This document shows, piece after piece, positions 56,531 through 64,000 of a DNA stretch of 64,000 nt (within the stretch, counting starts at the first letter, position 1; each line of letters opens with the position of its first letter). A program made the translations under genes and the position numbers. The notes under the pieces are model-generated. The model was not told where the DNA came from, did not search any database, and saw only the letters and a program-made list of their open reading frames with translations. Source of the stretch: Alligator mississippiensis (Eukaryota > Chordata > Crocodylia > Alligatoridae); NCBI RefSeq assembly GCF_030867095.1, contig NC_081837.1:19700001-19764000 (forward strand), read 5' to 3'.

Positions 56531-57990
56531 ATTCGTTGCCTTCTTAGCTTGCCTTGGCTACTGCCTGAAAAACCAAATCCTCAGACACTTGCCATGGTCA
56601 CAGGGGTGAGATTTCACTTCACAGCTGAACAGAAATGGGATTATTTCCCTCAGAGGAAGTAGCATCTCCTCTAGTTCAAGGTCTCCATATCCCCAGACAC
56701 CTGCTGCTCAGCTTCCTTTCCAGGCAACATTCCCAGAAGACCAGTATAAATGCTAAGGAAGAGAACAGCCCAGGTAGGGGCTAAAAATCAGATGATGCCC
56801 ACAAATAAGGGATTGTGCATCGCACCCTGAAAGGAGGGGCATAGTTAAAAAGGGAGCTCGCCACACTATGGATTCTCCGTACGCCTGGAGACAAGCAGTC
56901 CCCACGGGCAGAAAGAGATTCTGCCGACTAAGTGAGAGCAGCAGGCAGCTGTCGCCTGAAAGGGCGGCCGGGATACCTGGGAAGGAGTTGATGGAGTGGC
57001 CTGGCCATCTTTGGAAGCAGGCTCTTGTTTTGCCAGAGTCTGAAAAAAGGAAACCCAGGTAGTCAGACAGTCTTCCAAGGGTTTTGTGGCTCCAGCAAAA
57101 CTCAGCATCAGTCAAACACAGAACACAAGTAAATCACACATAATACACTGAAGCAAAGCCAGAGACAGTCGGTTCTGTTTGCTCTGTAAGGAGAGAAGGA
57201 GTAAGCCAGCAGTAAAGAGCGGGCACAGCCAGATGTCAGTCCTTCCTAGGGAACGCCTCTGTGGGCACAGCACGTTCCCCAGGCTGTTTCCCTCAGGGGG
57301 GTTGTAACTGGTAAAGCAGTTTCCAAAACCTGCTCCCACAGGAATGGCTCCATCTCTGCTCCATCAACTCAGGTGAGATTGTGCCATTAAACCAAGGGGA
57401 TTCACTAGAAACAATTCCAGCCACCTCTACAGCTTTACCCAGCCGACAAAAGCCTCCTCGCTGTTTGGGAGTGTCACCCACTGGGTGCCTATGCACATGC
57501 TCTGACCCGCTCTATTTAGAACCCAGCTCAGTGACTCTGGCCAAGTCCTGGAGGGCCGACCGCCTTGGATGGCATTAACGGTGGTGCAATGAAGCTGCTT
57601 TCTGGCTGGGGCCCTGGATGAGGTCAGAAAAGTTATTTAAAGTTGCGGCCACTTGGCCTGATCCCTCTTCTTGTTCCTGGGGTGCTGAAGTCTGAATGCT
57701 GATTTGGGAGCCAGGAAAGCCTGATACCCATGGGCGGGGGGCGGCGGGGGGGCACCCATGCTCTTCACCGATGAAGCAAACTGAAGCAATGTGCAGGACA
57801 AGCCTCAGGAACAGCAAGAGAAAATCTCTCAGGGCTTGAGACCTCTGTTCTCTCCCTCTGCTTTCTGGGTTTTTGAGTGGGATGAAGCTGTGTGAGGGAC
57901 ATCAATCCCTGCAGCAAACTGGCCAAGGTTGAAACCTGGCGTGAATCCAAAACACCATAAAACCAGTGGGACGTGTTCTTTTATTAGTAT
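56531..57990. other. Unassigned interval, possible ERV leader at its right end
   Basis: No LTR or primer site for the downstream ERV is identifiable. A weak repeat of the 51.7-kb text lies at 57333-57463, and a G-run at 57735-57752. Confidence 0.25.
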
Positions 57991-57996
57991 GATGAG

Positions 57997-59346
57997 ATGT
58001 CCAAAAGGCGAACAAAATCTCAAACTAAAAGTCTAAAAGACTCTCAAAAAAAATTAAAACAGCAGTTAAAAGCTGTTCGGGAAAAATTGGCTGCTCCCCC
58101 AAATTACACGCCAGCCACCGCACCAATGTATCCAGCATTGCCAGGGGTGCCCCCACTGCCAAAGCCAGCAAAGAATATCCTTAACTTTTGTTCGAACCCT
58201 GCTCTCCTGAAACTCCCACATCAGCAACAACCGGTTCAACATCAGGCTGCAGCCCAGGCTAGTAACCCATTAGCTGAAGCTCCTTTGGTAAACTCATCTA
58301 CGGAGCTTAATAGTCCAAACTCATCCACCATACCTGCCACTCAATCATCACCAGTGTGGCAATTTACTCCTGGGTCACAACCCACCACAGGTGTATTTAG
58401 AAGAATGAGAATAGGCACGGAAAGATCTGCCATTAATCTTAGATCCCGGGATGTACAAATTCTCCCCCTAAGACAAATGCCAGGCATTGGCACCAATGGA
58501 CAAAATATAGTAACCATGCATGCACCCTGGACTTCAGGTGATCTCTACAATTTAACTCAAAAATTCCCCAAAATCAGGGAAGACCCAGAAAAATTTCAGG
58601 AAGAATTGCAGACTGTTATAAATTGTTATAATCCAACATGGGCTGACATTAATCAGCTCATGCGATCCATTTTGCCCAAGGAAACTATGCTGAGTCTGTA
58701 CGCTGCCAGTACTTGGCCAGATCAAAACCCAGGGACTGGCCAAGACTTTATTGACAAGAGAAATGCTTTGGTTCGGGCAGTTCTCACAATTTGCCCAAAA
58801 AAGGCAGACTGAACCAAAATAAATACCTGTAAACAAAACAAAAATGAACACCCCAGTGACTATTTGGAACTCCTCAAACAGGCATTTGAACGATATTCAG
58901 GACTGGATGACCCAGTCGAAAATGCTAAACAAGCAATAGTGGCAGCATTCGTCCAGGGACTTAACCCTAAAATTGCTGAGAAAATTCAAACAGTTATTAT
59001 TGGCTGGGAAACTAAAGATTTGACTGAAGTCCTTGCTGCAGCTAACCATTTTCATAACAAATTGGAATGGTTCAAAGACAATGCTGAGTTTAAGTTAATG
59101 GCCTTACAGATTTCTCAGTTGCAGGGTCCAGGTAGAGGAAGGGGACGAGGACGGGGAAGGAGAGGCCCCAGTAGATTCAGGGGAAGAGCTAGATCCTCAG
59201 GCCCACAAAACCCAGGCTATGGGAACCAATGTCATTATTGCAAGCAAGAAGGACATTGGAAATCAGAATGCCCCAACCGCCCCGGCCAAGGACCCAGCCC
59301 CCAGCCCCCACCTCCTCTTCCTGTCAGTTTTCCCAGTGTTGAATAG
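57997..59346 (+). pseudogene. ERV gag, one internal stop
   Basis: Structural polyprotein remnant. The ATG at 57997 is the first in frame after a TAG at 57985-57987. The start is MSKRRTKSQ, basic and Lys/Gln-rich, without the Gly-2 expected for a myristoylated matrix, so the true N-terminus may be lost or of an unusual type. A Pro-rich spacer precedes the capsid (DLYNLTQKFPKIREDPEKF, about 58540). A TGA at 58810-58812 interrupts the capsid, with coding continuing in the same frame. Then come an Arg/Gly-rich segment (GRGRGRGRRG, near 59135) and one zinc knuckle, CHYCKQEGHWKSEC (59230-59271). Gag closes at a TAG, 59344-59346, with pro continuing in frame beyond it. Confidence 0.75.
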
Positions 59347-60058
59347 GACAGCCTGAGGGACAGTGACATCATCGCTCCTTTGCTTGCTACTGACCAATCT
59401 GGTCCCTTTGTTGAATGCCTTATTTCTGGTAAACCTGTCTCCCGTCTTGTTGATACTGAAGCTTCCCGCTCCATGCTAAAGGCTACTGAATTTCCTTTCC
59501 TACCTCATTCCCCTGAATCTGTAAATGCTGTCGGTATAGGCGGACAGCCTATCCCACATCCCGTCTCTGAACCTGTCTCCATCTCTATTGGCCCTTTGTC
59601 TGAAAATCATGCCTTCCTTCTTAGCCCTTGTGCACCTGTCAACCTTCTTGGAAAGGATTTGCTGTGTAAACTGGGATGCGTGATTTATTGTAGCCCAGAT
59701 GGTGTTTACCTTGAGGTACCAGAACAGAGGGAAACCGAGCTTGTGGCTTTGCTAACCCAGGAGTACTCTGATCCTGACACTTCCTACTTGCAAGAGGAAC
59801 TGTTGGCACGAGTACCTCCACAGCTGTGGTCCACCCATGCGAATGAAGTGGGGCACATGCTAAGTGCTGAACCAGTGCGTATCACCCTGAACCCTGCCAA
59901 GCCACTTCCTCGTGTCCCACAGTACCTCATCTCAAAGGAAGCTGAGGAAAGGATCAAGCCTGTCATTTCCTCACACCTTGAGCAAGGGATTATTGTCCCA
60001 ACATGCTCCCCTTGTAACACACCTATCCTACCTGTCAAGAAACCTGGTAAAGATACTT
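59347..60058 (+). pseudogene. ERV protease and N-terminal RT, cut by an LTR insertion
   Basis: In frame with gag beyond the TAG. The aspartic protease active site reads LVDTEAS near 59445-59465; the family has Asp-Thr-Gly, so a Gly to Glu change has inactivated it. The flap and core continue to about 59690 (GKDLLCKLGC). RT starts with SKEAEERIKPVISSHLEQGI and SPCNTPILPVKKPG near 60005-60045. The frame is interrupted at 60063 by the solo LTR and its duplication ATCGC. Confidence 0.75.
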
Positions 60059-60063
60059 ATCGC

Positions 60064-60821
60064 TGTGCGGGCCGGCTGTGATCCGGGCCCTTTTCATGCT
60101 GCACGCGGGCTGTTGCCAGCAGCCCGGGCATGTCGGGTTGGAGAGGACGGGCGACGAGCTAGGATTAGGCACAGACGCGTAATGGTAGATTTGAAGATTG
60201 TTTACTTACACCGGAGATGGTCGCGGTGCAGGCTGGAAAACTTGCTTGAGTTGCGGTTAAAGACAACACGACACGAACAATCATGTGGAGTTTGCTAGGC
60301 TCCACGTAAACAGAGCTCCGGATGCCTTGGACAAGCGCACCACCGAAATGGAAACTTGTAGATACGTCTTATAAAATTTTATCGTTCGAAGATGGGAAGA
60401 GGTGGGCAGTGGATCAGGCCACCAGACTCCTCTGAATCTCACACAAGGTTTCTATTGCCCTGCCGTGTACCCAGAGTCCCCACGAGATCGGTGTGGAGTC
60501 CTCCTCGGTTTGGGCGGAAACCGCTCAAGCCTCTTATAGGGCTAGCGGCCCAATCGCTAGCCACCACGTGGGAATAATTTTAGAACTAGCCAATAGCGGG
60601 GAACAAACTTGCATACGGGTGGCGGGAACTCCTTTGCACCGTGCATTTCTGTTGCAACTTGAGAAATGCACCCCGCAAATAGAGTTGCAAATTGGCGGGA
60701 ACTTTTCTCTTGCACGTGGGTTCTCTATGCAGCAAAACTCTACCGCGCAATGAAGCTGTAATTTAACGGGGATAATTCTAGTGCCGAAGCACACACAAAA
60801 TCATACCTTTGGGTTATGACA
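60064..60821 (-). repeat. Solo LTR, family A, with 5-bp target duplication ATCGC
   Basis: A 758-bp block from TGTGCGGG to TTATGACA, flanked by ATCGC at 60059-60063 and 60822-60826. On the minus strand GCGATTGGGCCGCTAGCC followed by TATAAGAGG (about 60530-60560) gives an inverted CCAAT and a TATA box, so the LTR is inserted antisense to the ERV. It is related to 6777-7358 over its right half. Confidence 0.85.
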
Positions 60822-61467
60822 ATCGCTTTGTGCAAGACCATCGAGCTGTAAATGCTGCTGTTTTACCTGCTTTTCCCCGTGGTCCCTAACCCCACCACTT
60901 TTCTTTCCTGTATCCCTTCAGATGCTACATATTTCACAGTAGTGGACCTTTGTTCTCCTTTTCCTCTATCCCCGTTCATGAGGATAGCCAGTATCTGTTT
61001 GCATTTACTTATCAGGGATTCCAATATACCTGGACAAGACTCCCTCAGGGATATGCAGAGTCCCCCACTCTGTTTTCCCAGATCCTGAAGAAGGATTTGG
61101 ATCCTATCATGTTCAAAGGTGGGGTCCACCCTTGTTCAGTATAATGATGATCTGTTGTTGGCCTCACCCACTTTAGAGGCCTCTAAGCAAGATACTTTGA
61201 CACTCCTCACAGCTTTAGCTCAAAAAAAAAAAAAAAAAAAAAAAAAGCCACAGGGCCTCAAAATCTAAATTGCAGCTCTGTAATTCTAAAGTACACTATT
61301 TAGAGAAAAACTAAGCACATTTCCGATTCCCGTCTTACTAAATATGAAAACTTCTACTGTCAGCTGCAAATGTAACCTTAAATCGCTGTTCAATTCTGAA
61401 TCCTGCCTCACTTCTGCCAATCGCCTATGATGGTGAGCCTCATGATTGCCTGTCTGTCACAACTCAA
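60822..61467 (+). pseudogene. ERV RT, C-terminal part
   Basis: RT text resumes after the LTR (VQDHRAVN near 60832). The motif A Asp is near 60940 (FTVVDL), then a frameshift, then FAFTYQGFQYTWTRLPQGY near 61000-61050 and FSQILKKDL near 61075. The polymerase motif reads YNDD at 61140-61151, after another frameshift; class I elements normally have Val or a similar residue at the second position. A run of 25 A at 61222-61246 breaks the frame before the connection domain, which is barely readable to 61450. Confidence 0.65.
61222..61246 (+). repeat. A25 homopolymer in ERV RT
   Basis: Twenty-five consecutive A in a Lys-rich place of RT; probably slippage expansion of a native A-run. Confidence 0.9.
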
Positions 61468-62997
61468 TTGTTAACCCCTCGAACTGACCTCAAGGACATG
61501 CCTATCCCAAACTCTGACCTTGTTTTGTTTGTTGATGGTTCTGGTCTTAAAAATTATGCAGGCAAATTAGTTGGGGGATATGCAGTATGCAGTCAGTATG
61601 CTGTTTTAGAAGCCTATTCTTTACCCCAAGCTCGTTCTGCTCAAGTTGCTGAACTCATTGCTTTAACACGAGCTTGCATTCTTGCAAAAAATCAAACCAC
61701 AACCATTTATACTGACTCTAAGTGTGCTTTTGGTGTTGTTCATGATTTTGGACAAATCTGGAAACAAAGAGGGTTCCTCACTTCATCAGGGACCCAAATC
61801 AGTCATGGTTGTTATGTAAAAGTGCTCTTAGAAGCTGTTCAACTGCCTTCTGCTATTGCTATTGTTAAATGTAAAGCTCATGAGAAACCCTTTGATGATG
61901 TCACACGAGAAAATGATCGGGCAGACCGTTCTGCCAGAAACGCGGCCCTTTCTGGCCCACAGGCTCCTAACTCTGGTCTTGTTTGTTTTTCAGCAGACCA
62001 GTCTCCTTTGGCTAGCCTTTCAAGTCTGGCCCTTCTTCAAAAACAGGCCCTAAAAAAAGGAAAGGATGACTGGCTGCGTGCAGGATGTTCACTGCACCCC
62101 GACTCTCTCTGGCGCTCCCCGGATGGCCGCCTGGTGGTGCCTGGAGAGCTTTTGCCACATCTTGCTCGTTTAACCCACTCTGTGGCCCATATGAGCAAAG
62201 GGGGAATGATTGCTACAGTACAAAGAGATTGGTTTGCCCCAAATTTTCCTTCCATGGCACAACAGTACTGTAGCTCCTGTCCCATCTGTCTAGCTCACAA
62301 TATTGAGCAACGGGTAAAAACGACACCCGCAGCCCATCCCCCTCCACGGGGACTGTTTCTAAATCTGCAAATTGATTTTGTGCAGCTACCTAAGTGCTGT
62401 TCTTATGAGTACATTCTTGTTATTATTGATGTGTTCTCTGGATGGGTAGAAGCCTACCCACGTGTACATGCTGATTCCATCACTGTAGCAAAGAAATTGC
62501 TCAAAGAATTAATCTCTAGATTTAGATTGCCCCTCACAATAGATAGCAACTGAGGCACCCATTTCACAGGACAGATAGTAAAAAACATTTGCCAAGCACT
62601 CAACATACAGCAACACCTACACGGTAGTTATCATCCACAATCAAGTGGTGCTGTAGAACGTAAGAACTCTGATTTAAAAATGCGCATTTTGAAAATTTGT
62701 GCTGAAACAGGCCTCAAATGGCCTGATGCCCTGCCCATTGCTCTTATGGACATTAGAAACACTGTTAACAGAAAACATGGCCTAACCCCTTATGAAATAC
62801 TCATGGCACGACCCATGAGGATGCCAGCCACACCACCTGTTGCCCCACACCAAACAGACCTACAATTAACTGATGAAACTGTACTAAATTATTGCAAGGC
62901 ATTAATGAAGTATGCCAGGTCTGTTCATTCACAGGTCCAAGAAGCCTTACCTCAACCACCGGATGTTCCCTGTCACAACCTCGAACCAGGAGATTAA
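61468..62997 (+). pseudogene. ERV RNase H and integrase
   Basis: 61468-62553 is open for 361 codons. RNase H residues are intact: D in VLFVDGSG, E in VAELIALT, D in YTDSKCAF and D in ENDRADRS. The integrase HHCC zone is LTHSVAHMSKGG with CSSCPIC (about 62175-62295). The first core Asp is in LQIDFVQLP (about 62377). The second lies in TIDSN beside a TGA at 62551-62553. Coding resumes with HFTGQIVKN, SGAVERKN (catalytic Glu near 62655) and 62680-62997 (PIALMDIRNTVNRKHGLTPY), ending at a TAA. Three stops in all, few frameshifts: the best kept part of this ERV. Confidence 0.8.
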
Positions 62998-63351
62998 GTC
63001 TATGTAAAGGTCCATCAACAGAAAAACGCACTTCAACCCAGATGGAAGGGACCTTTCCAGGTACTTCTGACAACTAATACTGCTGTTCGTTGCCAAGGTC
63101 ACCAAACGTGAACTCACGCCTTGCACTGCAAGAAGGTATCACCTCCATTGGACCCCAAAGCAGCTGAATTCCAACCAAGGTTGGGGCCTTTCCCTGAGGC
63201 CAAGGACAAAGACCCTCAGGACCTCACTCAGGCAAGTGAGGAGCATCAGGGTGCAAGTGCTAGTAACCTCTCCCCTGCACCCAACACCTCAGCCCAGCCG
63301 GATTCATCAGTTAAAGAACAAAGATATCATCTCCGGCCTCAAAGAAAGTAA
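62998..63351 (+). pseudogene. ERV pol C-terminal tail
   Basis: Reads [18 protein letters not shown], then a TGA at 63109-63111, then HALHCKKVSPP and an acidic, Pro/Ser-rich tail to a TAA at 63349-63351. The GPF and HCKK elements fit the C-terminus of gammaretrovirus-type integrases. A short frame follows (63353-63460) that could be the start of env, but it ends at once. Confidence 0.6.
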
Positions 63352-63494
63352 ATGCTCCCATTCGGAAGATCACCACCTCGATCAAGACCAAGAGCCAATG
63401 TTATCAGTCCTTTAGGTAACCTGAGCCCAGAGGACGAAGAAAGACTTTGGCTGCCATCCTGAGTTTGGCTGGATAGCAGCCGAACGTGGTCCGT

Positions 63495-63541
63495 CCTATA
63501 CAATGCATGTCAACCAAAAGTGTTGACATGCATTGTATAGG
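63495..63541. repeat. Perfect 20-bp inverted repeat (hairpin)
   Basis: 63495-63514 is the exact reverse complement of 63522-63541, with a 7-nt loop (63515-63521). It lies about 145 bp past the ERV pol stop. The flanking bases do not pair. Confidence 0.9.
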
Positions 63542-64000
63542 TGTTAAAACAAGGAGATGAGACACAGAATCCAAACGCCAGCATGGATCCTATGGGCCTG
63601 CTCTCCAGCTTTGAGTGTGGGTCATAGTCGGTGACTTAGCTGGCATTCTGAAAGCGATCCCTCCCATGGAGAAGCACCGTCCTTTGGACGGCTGGGTAAG
63701 AATTGTAAACCTCTATCCCTTGGGAGTCTCAACGCTGCTCAGCTGAGCATGGGGTTAGTGCTGAGTTACCAGGGGAAGACTCAGATATTTGTTATTTTCT
63801 TCTAAGACCAGGAAAATAATCCCTAACATGTAATTCATTAAAAGTATTTGGAGCCTTCTGACCATAAAGCTCTGTGAGTAGTTCAAAATTACCCTGAGAT
63901 CTGGCCACTTCAATTTAAAAGGGATGGGGAGAAATGAGAGATGGGCTAAAGGTGAGCAACACAAATGATAAAAGGAAGGCAACTTAGATGAGGAGAAGCT
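63542..64000. other. Unassigned interval
   Basis: No frame or repeat recognised; could be the decayed 3' part of the ERV. Confidence 0.25.

Larger units (their letters stand above)
57997..63351 (+). mobile_element. Class I (gamma/epsilon-like) endogenous retrovirus, gag-pol remnant
   Basis: gag, protease, RT, RNase H and integrase lie in standard retroviral order on the plus strand. Features pointing to class I: a single CCHC box in gag, gag and pro in the same frame separated by a UAG, and integrase style. No flanking LTRs and no convincing env are seen. A solo LTR of another family splits RT (60064-60821). The many lesions show it cannot function. Confidence 0.8.

Noticed and set aside
57574-57996. 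5' LTR of the 58-63 kb ERV
   Set aside because: No TG...CA ends, TATA/AATAAA arrangement or primer site, and no matching sequence after pol.
1-64000. tRNA or rRNA genes
   Set aside because: I saw no cloverleaf with A and B boxes and no rRNA core; the only tRNA-like text is the Gypsy primer site.

Overview
The window reads as non-coding, repeat-dominated DNA of a non-mammalian amniote. A crocodilian is my best guess: CR1 LINEs end in TCTATGAATCTATGA-type octamer repeats, and L1-Tx1, Gmr1-like Gypsy, hAT, Harbinger and class I ERV remains occur together. The species call is inference from repeat style. I find no intact protein-coding host gene. The best host signal is a CpG-rich promoter-like block at about 41.34-41.90 kb with a short candidate first exon.

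Layout. 1-4.4 kb: a 3'-truncated, dead L1-Tx1 LINE. 5.2-8.2 kb: a decayed retroviral pol, possibly with env, split by a solo LTR (6777-7358). 8.2-18.4 kb: fossil hAT, Harbinger and Tigger-like DNA transposon pieces and small inverted-repeat elements. 18.8-21.25 kb: a CR1 LINE with a recognisable reverse transcriptase. 23.32-29.98 kb: a nearly intact minus-strand Gypsy retrotransposon with 5-bp target duplications. Its domain order is protease-integrase-RT-RNase H (Gmr1 type), and its gag carries SAP-like and SCAN-like segments. 31.39-35.09 kb: a hAT element of the Buster/ZBED5-like kind with 15-bp terminal repeats, an 8-bp target duplication and a doubled left end. 35.2-37.0 kb: a broken Myb/SANT-domain gene.

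38-57 kb is mostly unrecognised sequence. It holds CR1 3' ends, a ~190-bp tandem array (42.95-44.48 kb) with one inverted outlying copy, two palindromic elements and a diverged ~0.8-1.3 kb duplication (49.6-50.4 versus 52.2-53.5 kb). 58.0-63.4 kb is a class I (gamma/epsilon-like) endogenous retrovirus with gag and pro-pol in one frame split by a UAG codon. It is disabled by stops, an altered protease motif, an A25 run and a second solo LTR of the same family as the one at 6.8 kb. A perfect 20-bp hairpin lies just past its pol.

The most informative unit is the Gmr1-like Gypsy element. It preserves the unusual domain order, a tRNA-Leu-like primer site, a polypurine tract, both LTRs and the gag segment that resembles the SCAN domain of vertebrate zinc-finger proteins.
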